The notes beneath the pieces are model-generated. The model was not told the origin of the DNA. It saw only the letters and a list, made by a program, of their open reading frames with translations, and made no database searches. A DNA stretch of 15,141 bases from Gordonia sp. UBA5067 (GTDB lineage: Bacteria; Actinomycetota; Actinomycetes; Mycobacteriales; Mycobacteriaceae), in contig NZ_DIAX01000083.1 of the NCBI RefSeq assembly GCF_002414845.1, positions 1-15,141 of the forward strand. The letters run 5' to 3'. The translations under genes were made by a program, and so were the position numbers. This document shows positions 1-7,049 of this stretch, piece by piece. How positions within the stretch are numbered: position 1 is the stretch's first letter; each line of letters begins with the position of its first letter.

Positions 1-1318
1 AGCGGTGCTGCTCGTCGACGACGATGAACCCCAGATCGAAGAACTCGACTTTCTCCTGTAGCAGGGCATGGGTGCCGATGACGATGCCCGATGTCCCGGT
101 GACCACGTCGAGCAGGCTCTGGCGCTTCTCTGCGGTGCGCTGCGAACCGGTGACGAGAGTGATCGTCGTCGCGTTCTCCGCCGCCCCCAGTTCCCCACCG
201 ATGCCGAGATCGCCGAGCATGGTCCGGATCGTTCGGTTGTGCTGTGCGGCAAGGACCTCGGTCGGCGCGAGCAGCGCGCACTGCTGCCCGTTGTCGACGA
301 CCCTCAGCATCGCCAGCAGGGCGACCAACGTCTTGCCCGATCCCACCTCGCCCTGCAGCAGCCGGCTCATCGGGACGGTGCGGTCGAGCTCGCCGTCGAT
401 CTCGGCGAGGACCGACTCCTGCCCCGCGGTCAGCGTGAACGGCAGCCGCGCACGCAGCGCATCCTCCAACCCGCCGGGCACCCGCGGGCAGGGACGTGCA
501 GTCTCGGCACGGCCGAGGCGGGCCCGCTGCGCGAGGATGAGCTGCATCGCGTACGCCTCGTCGAAGCGCAGCCGTTCGCGCGCGGCGTCAATCTCGCCGA
601 GGTCGTCGGGCAGATGGATCGCCCGCAACGATTCCTCGGTGGTGCGCAACCCGCGCTGGGAGCGCTGCTCCGACGTCAACGCGTCGGCCGACGGAGCAAG
701 CCGGCCCAGGACGTTGCGGATCACGCGCCAGATCACCCAGGTCTGCACATCCTTCGTCGCCGGATAGATGGGCAGGATCGCCCGCTCGAACGCATCGTCC
801 AGACCGGGCTCGTCGCCATTGGCCTCCCGTGACTCATGCTCGACGGCGTAGAGCTCGCTCATCATCGCGTTGCCGACCGCCGCGACATCAGGATCGGTGC
901 CGTCGGGCAACACCGCCCACTCCGGGTGCGACAACTGCACCCGCCCCTGGTAGAGGCCCACTTTTCCGGCCATCATGACCCGCGCCCCCGGGCGCAATTT
1001 GGACTTGATGAAGCGCGGGTTGAAGAAGCTCGCCTCATAGACGCGCACGTCGTCGTCGACGTGGACTTTGAGGAACTGTCCGTTGCGCCGCTTCATACGG
1101 ATCAGGTCGGCCTTGGTGATCCGCCCGACGATGGTGATCCAGTCACCGGCCTCGGGAAGCTCGTCGGTGGCGACGACCCCGGCTTGGGCGTAACGGCGCG
1201 GCGTGTAGAAGAGCAACTGCCCGACCGTGGTCAGGCCCAGACCGGCGAGCTTGGCGGCGGTGTCCGCGTCGACGACGTCGGCCAGCGCCGATGCCGGGAC
1301 CACGGGTGCCGGGTTCAC
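1..1318 (-). CDS. recG: ATP-dependent DNA helicase RecG (N-terminal 439 codons, cut by window edge)
   Basis: RecG is a superfamily 2 helicase that remodels stalled replication forks and branch-migrates Holliday junctions. The visible 439 residues cover the wedge/OB-fold domain (about residues 55-140, ending in a VQLSHPEW segment) and the first half of the helicase core. The core shows Walker A GEVGSGKT at 323-330, motif Ia APTEVLAAQH at 351-360, GTHALL at 415-420 and Walker B DEQHR at 435-439, at the cut. The frame is intact, so the gene simply continues leftward outside the window. I chose the GTG at 1318, four bases after the stop of the upstream DAK2 gene. An in-frame TTG at 1330 is a real alternative: it would overlap the DAK2 stop, follows an AGGTGG stretch closely and gives an N-terminus beginning MSDPV. 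Close packing implies co-transcription with the DAK2 gene. The identity is firm; the start is uncertain by four codons. Confidence 0.95.
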   Translation of the reverse strand, partial: MNPAPVVPASALADVVDADTAAKLAGLGLTTVGQLLFYTPRRYAQAGVVATDELPEAGDWITIVGRITKADLIRMKRRNGQFLKVHVDDDVRVYEASFFNPRFIKSKLRPGARVMMAGKVGLYQGRVQLSHPEWAVLPDGTDPDVAAVGNAMMSELYAVEHESREANGDEPGLDDAFERAILPIYPATKDVQTWVIWRVIRNVLGRLAPSADALTSEQRSQRGLRTTEESLRAIHLPDDLGEIDAARERLRFDEAYAMQLILAQRARLGRAETARPCPRVPGGLEDALRARLPFTLTAGQESVLAEIDGELDRTVPMSRLLQGEVGSGKTLVALLAMLRVVDNGQQCALLAPTEVLAAQHNRTIRTMLGDLGIGGELGAAENATTITLVTGSQRTAEKRQSLLDVVTGTSGIVIGTHALLQEKVEFFDLGFIVVDEQHR

Positions 1319-1322
1319 CGGA

Positions 1323-3008
1323 TCACTCAACGCCCACCTGCAGCACCGAGTCTGCCTGTCCGCACGGGTACACGGTCAACTCGATTCCCGGGTACACGCG
1401 CCGGACGTGGTCCTGCACGCCGACGATGACCTCGGGCTGATCGTCGAGCAACGCCCCGCCCAGAATGGTGATCAACTCGCCGCCGGTGGCCAGCATCAGG
1501 TCGAGCAGCGCAGTCGTCGCAGCCAACGGATCATGCCCGATGACCAGTGCGTCGGAACCGATATAGCCGAGCATGTCGCCGGGCTCACTCGTGCCGGCCA
1601 GCGTCATCAACTGACCGGTGACCCGGCGCACCGAACCCCACCGGGTGCCGGCCGCCGCCTCCGCCATGGCGTAGGCGTCCACGTCGGCCTCTTCGCCGGG
1701 ATCGTGCACCGCCAGCGCGGACAGGCACTGGACCATCGAGAGGGTCGGGATGAATACGACGGTTCGCTGGGTCGAGCGCGCACCCGCCGCCACCGACACG
1801 AGTTCCTGCGACGCCAATTCGCCGTTGGCCATCACCACCACGTGCGCGGCATCGGTGTCGCGGATCGCCTGCGCCACCGCCTCGGCCGACAGTCCGTCGT
1901 CGGCGCTGACCACCGCGGCCCCCGCCTCGGCAAACAAGTCCCGGGCCCCGTGTCCCTTCGCGATGACGACGACGGCGCGCTTGTGCCTTGGCAGCGGCTC
2001 GTCAGGACCCGCCAGGCGGAGCGCATCGAGCGCGAAGCAGGAGATCCGCACATCGCTGATCGCCCCGCACACGGCGCCGGCCTCCACCGCTTTCCCCGGA
2101 TCGTTGGTGTGCACGTGCACGGAGAAGCGTTCGCCGGCCTCACTGCTGTCACCGACGATGACGACGGCGTCGCCGATCTCGGCCAGGTAGTCGCGCAGCC
2201 GGCCGATCCGCTCATCGGCGGTCCCGTCGAGCAGGTACATGACCTCGAAGTCCATGTCGCTGCTGCCGTCACACGCCTCGTCGGCGCGCTGGGCCGGGAG
2301 TGCCCCCTCGATCAGGAGCCCCCGGTAGTTGCGGCGCCGATTGGCGACTCCGGTCAAAACCAGCACCATCGCGTCGAGCAGCACCAGCATGCCCCGACCA
2401 CCGGCGTCGACGACCCCGGCATACGCCAGCTCAGCGAGCTGCTCAGGGGTGTGCTCGAGGGCATCGGCGGCCGCTTCGGCGGCGGCGCGCGCCAGGTCGG
2501 CCGGGGCGGCCTCGGAGTTGTCGTGAGCGGCGGCGGCGGCCTGGCGCAGCACCGTGAGCACCGTCCCCTCCCGGGGATCGCTGACGGCTCGGACCGCGGC
2601 CAGCGAACCCAGCGCGAGGCCGCCGGCGAACAGTTGCGCGAAGGATTGGTCGTTTTCCGTCTCGGCGACCACCGCGGCGTCGGCGACTCCGACGAGCACC
2701 TGCGACAGGATGATCCCGGAGTTGCCGCGGGCACTGCCGACCGCGGCGTCAGCCATCGCCCGGGTCACCGCGGCCACATCGGCACCCGGCTCGGCCTGCT
2801 CGGCGGCATCGGCGGCGGCGCCCATGGTGAACGCCATATTCGAGCCGGTATCCGAGTCGGGAATCGGGAAAACGTTGAGGTCGTTGATCTCGGTGCGCAC
2901 GGCCACGAGTCCGTCGGCCGACGCCCGTGCCCAGTCGCGCAACAGCTGCGGGTTGACCCGTGGGGAACGGTCACCGCGCTGCGCTGTGGTGGGCACTGTA
3001 TCCGACAT
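1323..3008 (-). CDS. DAK2 domain protein, FakA/YloV-like kinase
   Basis: This 561-residue protein has the architecture of the YloV/FakA family. The N-terminal DhaL (DAK2) ATP-binding domain shows the metal-binding loop NVFPIPDSDTGSNM at 45-58, RGNSGIILSQ at 94-103 and DAGGRG at 201-206. A long C-terminal DAK1_2/DegV-associated region completes the family length. FakA phosphorylates fatty acids held by a FakB (DegV-type) carrier in Firmicutes. No fakB gene lies nearby, so the substrate here is inferred only by homology and remains open. I chose the ATG at 3008 over the upstream in-frame extension to 3113. The family N-terminus fits it, and a TAGTCT -10 box sits seven bases before it, predicting a leaderless message. 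The extension would run across the promoters shared with rpmB. The gene precedes recG by four bases, the same pairing as in mycobacteria, where I recall this gene lying next to recG. Confidence 0.9.
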   Translation of the reverse strand: MSDTVPTTAQRGDRSPRVNPQLLRDWARASADGLVAVRTEINDLNVFPIPDSDTGSNMAFTMGAAADAAEQAEPGADVAAVTRAMADAAVGSARGNSGIILSQVLVGVADAAVVAETENDQSFAQLFAGGLALGSLAAVRAVSDPREGTVLTVLRQAAAAAHDNSEAAPADLARAAAEAAADALEHTPEQLAELAYAGVVDAGGRGMLVLLDAMVLVLTGVANRRRNYRGLLIEGALPAQRADEACDGSSDMDFEVMYLLDGTADERIGRLRDYLAEIGDAVVIVGDSSEAGERFSVHVHTNDPGKAVEAGAVCGAISDVRISCFALDALRLAGPDEPLPRHKRAVVVIAKGHGARDLFAEAGAAVVSADDGLSAEAVAQAIRDTDAAHVVVMANGELASQELVSVAAGARSTQRTVVFIPTLSMVQCLSALAVHDPGEEADVDAYAMAEAAAGTRWGSVRRVTGQLMTLAGTSEPGDMLGYIGSDALVIGHDPLAATTALLDLMLATGGELITILGGALLDDQPEVIVGVQDHVRRVYPGIELTVYPCGQADSVLQVGVE

Positions 3009-3021
3009 TGGAACGAGACTA
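3009..3021 (-). promoter_or_regulatory. Candidate leaderless promoter for the DAK2-recG operon
   Basis: Read on the - strand, TAGTCT (3021 to 3016) fits the actinobacterial -10 consensus TANNNT. It is followed by seven bases (CGTTCCA) and then the ATG at 3008. That spacing puts the transcription start on or next to the A of the start codon. No Shine-Dalgarno sequence precedes the ATG. No convincing -35 box is visible, which is common in this group. Confidence 0.55.
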
Positions 3022-3035
3022 GCCCAGGACCGGAT

Positions 3036-3065
3036 TTGGCCGCCGCCCGATGCTGCGGCTAGTCT
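3036..3065 (+). promoter_or_regulatory. Candidate rpmB promoter
   Basis: TTGGCC at 3036-3041 and TAGTCT at 3060-3065 are separated by 18 bases and fit a -35/-10 pair. The predicted start, near 3072, would give an rpmB leader of about 86 bases. The -10 hexamer is part of a nine-base inverted repeat (3016-3024 and 3057-3065) whose other arm contains the -10 of the divergent DAK2 gene. Confidence 0.45.
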
Positions 3066-3158
3066 TGTCAGGTTGTGTTCTGCGCCCATGACCGGGCCGA
3101 GGAGATCACGCATCTACCGACCACGCAAGTGATACCAACTATTGAGGGAGTGTTCGAT

Positions 3159-3347
3159 ATGGCTGCCGTCTGCGACATCTGCGGCAAGGGCCCCGGCTTC
3201 GGCAAGTCGGTTTCGCACTCGCACCGGCGCACCAACCGCCGCTGGAACCCCAACATCCAGTCTGTGCGAGTCGAGGTTGCGCCGGGTAACCGCAAGCGCA
3301 AGAACGTGTGCACCTCGTGCCTGAAGGCCGGTAAGACCACCGTCTGA
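3159..3347 (+). CDS. rpmB: 50S ribosomal protein L28, zinc-binding (C+) type
   Basis: This 62-residue basic protein belongs to the large ribosomal subunit. It opens [20 protein letters not shown] and carries the L28 core [12 protein letters not shown] at 23-34. Two CxxC pairs (C5/C8 and C51/C54) mark the zinc-binding C+ form. Actinobacteria often also carry a cysteine-free paralogue used under zinc limitation and controlled by Zur; that second copy is not in this window. The ATG at 3159 is chosen because it is preceded by GAGGGAG with an eight-base spacer and starts the family's N-terminus; a longer in-frame extension upstream is not L28-like. The gene is transcribed alone, divergent from the DAK2 gene, and ends at a strong hairpin 22 bases downstream. 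Confidence 0.97.
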   Translation: MAAVCDICGKGPGFGKSVSHSHRRTNRRWNPNIQSVRVEVAPGNRKRKNVCTSCLKAGKTTV

Positions 3348-3368
3348 TCCCGCTGCACCACGCGTTGC

Positions 3369-3403
3369 GCGACCCCCGCCGGGCCTGGCCCGGCGGGGGT
3401 CGC
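3369..3403 (+). terminator. GC-rich hairpin terminator after rpmB
   Basis: A 35-base region folds into a perfect 17-bp stem (3369-3385 with 3387-3403) around a single central base, so the real loop must open by a few pairs. The core is GACCCCCGCCGGGCC. No T-run follows. U-tract-poor hairpins are common at actinobacterial gene ends, so a transcription terminator for rpmB is the best reading. Confidence 0.75.
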
Positions 3404-3437
3404 CGCTATCGGCGGGTGTCGGGTGGTCGTCGCCCGG

Positions 3438-3450
3438 TAGCCTGATCGGC
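3438..3450 (+). promoter_or_regulatory. Candidate leaderless promoter for the crotonase gene
   Basis: TAGCCT at 3438-3443 matches TANNNT and is followed by seven bases and then the ATG at 3451. No Shine-Dalgarno sequence is present between them. The layout predicts that transcription starts at the start codon. Confidence 0.5.
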
Positions 3451-4230
3451 ATGACCGACTCCCCCCACGTGTCCGCCGCCGACGGTGTGCTGACCATTGC
3501 GATATCCAGTCCCGCCAACGGGACCTCGCTGAACGGCGACGCCGTCGACGAGGCTATCGTCGCGCTGACCGAGCTGCACTCGGGTGCGCGCGACGAGCGG
3601 GTGATCCTGCTTGTCGGGGCCGGGAAGAACTTCTGTGCCGGCGGCAACGTCGCCGCCTTCGCCGCCGCCGCCGACCGGCCGGCCTACCTCGGCGGCCTCG
3701 CCGAACGGCTGCACCGGCTGATCACGCTGATCGATACCGCCGGACGCCCGGTCGTCATCGCGGCGAAGGGCTGGGCGGCCGGCGCCGGGATGAGCCTGAC
3801 CCTGATCGGCGACGTCGTCGTGGGCGGGCCGTCGACAAAGATGCGTCCGGCCTACAGCGGGATCGGGCTCAGCCCCGACGGCGGGATGACGTGGAGCCTG
3901 CCACGGGTCGTCGGACCCGCCCGAGCACGCGCGATCATCCTCACCAACCGGATCCTCTCGGCCCAGAACGCCCTTGAACTCGGGCTGGTGTCCGAACTGG
4001 TCGACGACGAGCAGGTCGATGCCCGGGCCCGCGAGATCGCCGCCGAGCTGGCTGCTGGGCCGTCGGGTGCGTTGCAGGCGACGGCCGCCCTCCTCCGCGC
4101 CGCACCGACGGCCTCACTGGCCGACCAACTGGCCGCTGAGGCGGCTTCCATCGCACGACTATCCGGTCAGCCTGAGGGCATCGAGGGTGTCGACGCCTTT
4201 GTCCAGAAGCGCGCGCCGAACTGGCGTTAG
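3451..4230 (+). CDS. Enoyl-CoA hydratase/isomerase family protein, PaaG-like active site
   Basis: This 259-residue protein is a crotonase-fold acyl-CoA enzyme. The oxyanion-hole segments are visible as KNFCAGGNVAAF (59-70) and AAGAGMSL (109-116), followed by the GLSPDGGMTWSLPRVVG block (139-155). Both glutamates of true enoyl-CoA hydratases appear to be missing: by motif alignment the first site is S115 and the second A134. D143 instead matches the aspartate used by PaaG, the ring 1,2-epoxyphenylacetyl-CoA isomerase, and by dienoyl-CoA isomerases. An isomerase is therefore more likely than a hydratase. No phenylacetate genes are nearby, so the substrate is unknown. The gene stands alone between the rpmB terminator and the convergent ung, with only 13 bases separating the two stop codons. 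It has no counterpart in the M. tuberculosis block as I recall it. Confidence 0.88.
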   Translation: MTDSPHVSAADGVLTIAISSPANGTSLNGDAVDEAIVALTELHSGARDERVILLVGAGKNFCAGGNVAAFAAAADRPAYLGGLAERLHRLITLIDTAGRPVVIAAKGWAAGAGMSLTLIGDVVVGGPSTKMRPAYSGIGLSPDGGMTWSLPRVVGPARARAIILTNRILSAQNALELGLVSELVDDEQVDARAREIAAELAAGPSGALQATAALLRAAPTASLADQLAAEAASIARLSGQPEGIEGVDAFVQKRAPNWR

Positions 4231-4243
4231 GACCAGATCGACT

Positions 4244-4936
4244 TCACGGGAGCCGCCAGTCCACCGGGGCGGCGCCCAGTTCGGCCAGCGCGGCGTTGGC
4301 CCGGCTGAACGGCCGGGAACCGAAGAACCCGCGCGAGGCCGACAGCGGCGACGGGTGCGCCGAGGCGATCACCGGGATGCCCGGCAGCCACTGCTGCAGT
4401 TTCTGCGCGTCCCGGCCCCACAGGATCGCGACGAGCGGCTCGGCACGGCCGGCGAGCGCCTTGATGGCGCATTCGGTGACCGCCTCCCAGCCCCGGCCCC
4501 GATGCGACCCACTGTCTTGCGCCCCGACGGTCAGCACCCGGTTGAGCAGCAGCACCCCGGCATCGGCCCAGGGCGTGAGGTCGCCGGTGCTGGGGCGAGG
4601 ATAGTCGAGGTCATCGCAGTACTCGGTGTAGATGTTGGCCAGCGACCGCGGGATCGGGGCCACGTCGGGGGCGACTGAAAAGCTCAACCCCATCGCGTGG
4701 CCGGGCGTCGGATACGGGTCTTGTCCGACGACGAGGACGCGCACGTCGGCCATCGGCCGGGTGAATGCGCGCAGCACGTGTGCCCCGGCGGGCAGGTACC
4801 GGCGCCCCGCGGCGACCTCGGCGCGCAGGAAGTCGCCGAGTTGGGCGATGACAGGCGCGACCGGCGCGAGGGCCTGCGCCCAGTCGGGGGCGAGTAGCTC
4901 GGACAGCGGCTTGGCGGACCTGGCGTCAGCGGTCAT
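4244..4936 (-). CDS. ung: Uracil-DNA glycosylase, family 1
   Basis: Ung removes uracil from DNA to start base-excision repair, an important task in a GC-rich genome where cytosine deamination is frequent. The 230 residues contain the water-activating motif [18 protein letters not shown] (71-88; catalytic D73), GVLLLN with N132 in the uracil pocket, and [12 protein letters not shown] (194-205; H194 and the leucine loop that enters the DNA groove). The C-terminus DWRLP is typical of the actinobacterial enzyme. The histidine common after GQDPY is proline here, as I recall for the mycobacterial enzymes. I chose the ATG at 4936, which overlaps the end of the upstream gamma-carbonic-anhydrase-like gene by 11 bases and implies coupled translation. 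Extending to 5146 would give an unrelated N-terminus. Confidence 0.96.
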   Translation of the reverse strand: MTADARSAKPLSELLAPDWAQALAPVAPVIAQLGDFLRAEVAAGRRYLPAGAHVLRAFTRPMADVRVLVVGQDPYPTPGHAMGLSFSVAPDVAPIPRSLANIYTEYCDDLDYPRPSTGDLTPWADAGVLLLNRVLTVGAQDSGSHRGRGWEAVTECAIKALAGRAEPLVAILWGRDAQKLQQWLPGIPVIASAHPSPLSASRGFFGSRPFSRANAALAELGAAPVDWRLP

Positions 4937-5462
4937 CGGCCCAGTCGACGCGCCGCAGATTGTCGCGGTAGTACTTGCTGTTCTCGAAGTACATTGCCGT
5001 GTTGACCTCGGTGTGCCCGGTGGGCACCTCGTACCCGTCGCGGATCCGGGCCGGTACCCCCAGCGCCATCCGGCGGGCGGGGACCTCGAAGTCGAACGGC
5101 ACCACCGCACCGGCGCCGACGATCGCACCGGATCGGACCGTCGCACCGTTGAGCACCACCGATCCCGACGCGACCAGGACGTCGTCGCCGATTGTCGCGC
5201 CCTCGATGTGCGCCTTGTGCCCGACGACGCACCGCGCGCCGATCACGGTCGGGTGAATCATGGTGCAGTGGATGATCGTGCCGTCCTGGATGTTGGTCAT
5301 CTCCCCGACGGTGATGCTCCCGTAGTCGCCGCGCAGCACCGCCCCCGGCCAGACTGATACTCCCCCGGCCAGAGTGACGTTCCCGATGACAACCGCGTCG
5401 GGGTGAACGTAGGCGTCGGCGGCAAGCGCCGGCTCACGATCACCCAGTGCGTAAATGGCCAT
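4926..5462 (-). CDS. Gamma-carbonic-anhydrase-like hexapeptide-repeat protein
   Basis: The 178-residue protein is a left-handed beta-helix built from hexapeptide repeats (for example VIGNVT, VIGARC, TIGDDV, VRSGAI), the trimeric fold of gamma-class carbonic anhydrases and YrdA/PaaY proteins. Family residues are present: R44 and D46 in VLRGD, and Q59 and D60 in IQDGT. Candidate zinc ligands are H65 (TIIH) and H82 (VVGH). The usual third ligand follows as GHxxxxH, but here the segment reads GHKAHIEG, giving H85 and E87 instead. Carbonic anhydrase activity is therefore uncertain; members with the GHxxHxEG pattern are known as ferripyochelin-binding-type proteins. The gene lies between thiL and ung: nine bases after the thiL stop, overlapping ung by 11 bases. 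The ATG at 5462 has no Shine-Dalgarno sequence but sits six bases after a -10 box. Confidence 0.9.
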   Translation of the reverse strand: MAIYALGDREPALAADAYVHPDAVVIGNVTLAGGVSVWPGAVLRGDYGSITVGEMTNIQDGTIIHCTMIHPTVIGARCVVGHKAHIEGATIGDDVLVASGSVVLNGATVRSGAIVGAGAVVPFDFEVPARRMALGVPARIRDGYEVPTGHTEVNTAMYFENSKYYRDNLRRVDWADDR

Positions 5463-5474
5463 GGGAGCAATCTA
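5463..5474 (-). promoter_or_regulatory. Candidate leaderless promoter inside the thiL stop region
   Basis: On the - strand TAGATT (5474 to 5469) matches TANNNT. It is followed by six bases (GCTCCC) and the ATG of the gamma-carbonic-anhydrase-like gene at 5462. The first three bases of the box are the thiL stop codon TAG. This would allow the CA-like/ung pair to be transcribed independently of thiL without a leader. Confidence 0.5.
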
Positions 5475-6437
5475 GACGCTGCGCCAACCGTGGAGGCGGG
5501 TCGGTGCCCCATCGATGTGTACCGCCTCTTCGCGGCTGCCGACGACGGCGCCGATCACCCACCAGCCTGGCGGCACCTGCGCGGCAGCACCGAAGGCCCC
5601 GAGCAACTCGTGGTCCTCCCCACCGCCGAGCGACCACCGGCGGACATCGACGCCGAGGCGCTGCGCGACCGCGGCGACCGCATCAGTGACGGGGATCGCC
5701 GCGGAATCGACGTCGAGGGCCACCCCCGACGCAGCGGCCATGAGCGCCAGTTCCTCGACCAGGCCATCGGAGATATCGGTCAATCCGTGGGCCCCCCCGC
5801 GCGCGGCGGCCGGTCCCTGCTGCAAATCCGGTGCCGGGCAGCGGAACGCGTCGACAACCGCCCGACCCTGCGGATCACCGTCGGGCGCCACACCGCCGGC
5901 GGCCAGGAGAGCGTGACCGGCCGCGGACGCGCCCAACGGCCCACTCACCGCGAGCACGTCCCCGGCGCGCGCGCCGCCGAGCCGTATCGGACCACCGGCG
6001 TCAAGGACGCCGACCGCGGTGATCGACACCGATATCTCGGACGCTTCCACGAGGTCCCCGCCGAGCACCGCCGCACCGATCGCCGCCGCCCGGTTCACGA
6101 CTCCGGCATTGATCCCGATGAGGACCTCGGCCGAGGAGTCGGCCGGCGCCGCCAGCGACACCAGGACCCCGGTCGTGGTGCCACCCATCGCGGCGATGTC
6201 GGCGGCGGCGGCGATCACGGCGCGCGCACCGATCTGCTCGGGTGCCGACCAGTCGAGGCGAAAGTGCCGTCCCTGCACGGCGGTGTCCACACTGAGTACC
6301 GTCGCCCCGGGTTCGATGACGGCGGCATCGTCGCCCGGCCCGATCAGCACCCCGGGTCCGCTCGCGGCCGCGGCGCGGGCAAACCCGGCCAGCAGCGTCC
6401 GCTCGCCGATGTCGCCAACGGTTCGGAATGGTGCCAC
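5472..6437 (-). CDS. thiL: Thiamine-monophosphate kinase
   Basis: ThiL phosphorylates thiamine monophosphate to thiamine diphosphate with ATP, the last step of cofactor synthesis. The 321 residues show the AIR-synthase/PurM-like fold markers: GPGDDAAVI at 33-41 (metal-binding D36 and D37), SVDTAVQGRHF at 49-59, ADIAAMGG at 79-86, GGDL at 126-129, TDISDGL at 220-226 and GGGEDHELL at 271-279 (usual form GGEDYEL). The start is the GTG at 6437, giving MAPFRTVGDIGE, which fits the family's short N-terminus. No Shine-Dalgarno sequence is visible. A weak CAGACT box lies seven bases upstream, so a leaderless start is possible. No TPP-riboswitch-like leader is present; only 52 bases separate this gene from the divergent DUF3515 gene. 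Downstream are the CA-like gene and ung. Confidence 0.95.
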   Translation of the reverse strand: MAPFRTVGDIGERTLLAGFARAAAASGPGVLIGPGDDAAVIEPGATVLSVDTAVQGRHFRLDWSAPEQIGARAVIAAAADIAAMGGTTTGVLVSLAAPADSSAEVLIGINAGVVNRAAAIGAAVLGGDLVEASEISVSITAVGVLDAGGPIRLGGARAGDVLAVSGPLGASAAGHALLAAGGVAPDGDPQGRAVVDAFRCPAPDLQQGPAAARGGAHGLTDISDGLVEELALMAAASGVALDVDSAAIPVTDAVAAVAQRLGVDVRRWSLGGGEDHELLGAFGAAAQVPPGWWVIGAVVGSREEAVHIDGAPTRLHGWRSV

Positions 6438-6477
6438 GGTCGCCAGTCTGTCATGCGCCCGGGCGCGCGCCGCCCGC

Positions 6478-6489
6478 TACGCTGGTCGC
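6478..6489 (+). promoter_or_regulatory. Candidate leaderless promoter for the DUF3515 gene
   Basis: TACGCT at 6478-6483 matches TANNNT and is followed by exactly six bases before the GTG at 6490. No Shine-Dalgarno sequence exists. The 52-base divergent spacer also contains a perfect 12-base palindrome, GCGCCCGGGCGC, at 6455-6466, which could be a binding site or simply GC-rich chance. Confidence 0.55.
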
Positions 6490-7044
6490 GTGTCCGCCGA
6501 AGACGAATCCTCCGACCGCAGCACCTCGCGCGCCTCCCTGTTCCGGGACGAGCGCGGATACCTGTCGCCTGCCTTCCTCGCCACCCTGATCGCCGTGCCG
6601 GTGATGATCATCGCCGGCTTCATCACGTTCGCCATGCTGCGCGACGGGACGACGACGCCCCTGGACTCCATGTCAGCGCAACCGGGCACCGAAGCGGCCT
6701 GCGCGCCGTTCATGGCGGCACTGCCCGAGCAACTCGGCAACTACGGCCACAAGTCGGTGTCGGGCACGGCGGCGCGATGGCGGGCGGGCAACGGCGACTC
6801 GGTGGCACTTCGCTGCGGTGTCGAACGGCCGCCCGGCCTCGCACCTTCGTCGCGCTTGCAGGTCGTCGACTCGGCGCAGTGGTTCATCACCGATGAGCGC
6901 GATGCCGGCGTCGCCTATGTCGCCGTCGACCATCGGCCCTACGTCGCCCTGTGGCTGCCGCTGAACTCCGGTTCGGCACCGATCGGCACGGTTACCGCGC
7001 TGATCGACAAGCACCTCGAGCGGGCACCACTAGAGCTGCGCTAA
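6490..7044 (+). CDS. DUF3515 family membrane-anchored protein
   Basis: This 184-residue protein has a short charged, probably cytoplasmic N-terminus (1-24). One transmembrane segment follows (about 26-50, LSPAFLATLIAVPVMIIAGF onward), then an exported domain of about 130 residues. C71 and C109 could form a disulphide outside the membrane; C109 sits in the family hallmark RCGVERP (108-114). The protein matches DUF3515, represented in mycobacteria by the gene next to thiL, and its function is unknown. The longer open frame upstream overlaps thiL antisense and is not coding. I chose the GTG at 6490 because the TACGCT box six bases before it predicts a leaderless message, and because the protein from there begins just ahead of the membrane anchor. 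It converges on gpsA over a long palindrome. Confidence 0.85.
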   Translation: MSAEDESSDRSTSRASLFRDERGYLSPAFLATLIAVPVMIIAGFITFAMLRDGTTTPLDSMSAQPGTEAACAPFMAALPEQLGNYGHKSVSGTAARWRAGNGDSVALRCGVERPPGLAPSSRLQVVDSAQWFITDERDAGVAYVAVDHRPYVALWLPLNSGSAPIGTVTALIDKHLERAPLELR

Positions 7045-7049
7045 GTGCA

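Noticed and set aside
1227..3062. Long open frame of 611 codons on the + strand opposite the DAK2 gene and recG
   Set aside because: It is a high-GC antisense shadow: its translation is His/Arg/Gly-rich with no recognisable domain, while the opposite strand encodes clear DAK2 motifs.
3009..3113. 35-residue N-terminal extension of the DAK2 protein starting at 3113
   Set aside because: The extension would cross the rpmB promoter and is not family-like; the ATG at 3008 has a well-placed -10 box.
3068..3361. 97-codon frame on the - strand over rpmB
   Set aside because: It is antisense to the conserved L28 gene, with no ribosome-binding site or recognisable product.
4220..4260. ACTGGCG/CGCCAGT inverted repeat between the crotonase gene and ung, a possible terminator
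   Set aside because: The arms are only seven bases with a 27-base loop, and both arms are the coding sequence for the Trp-Arg residues that happen to end both convergent proteins.
6438..6489. Possible TPP riboswitch upstream of thiL
   Set aside because: Only 52 bases separate thiL from the divergent gene, too short for the riboswitch, and none of its conserved core is visible.
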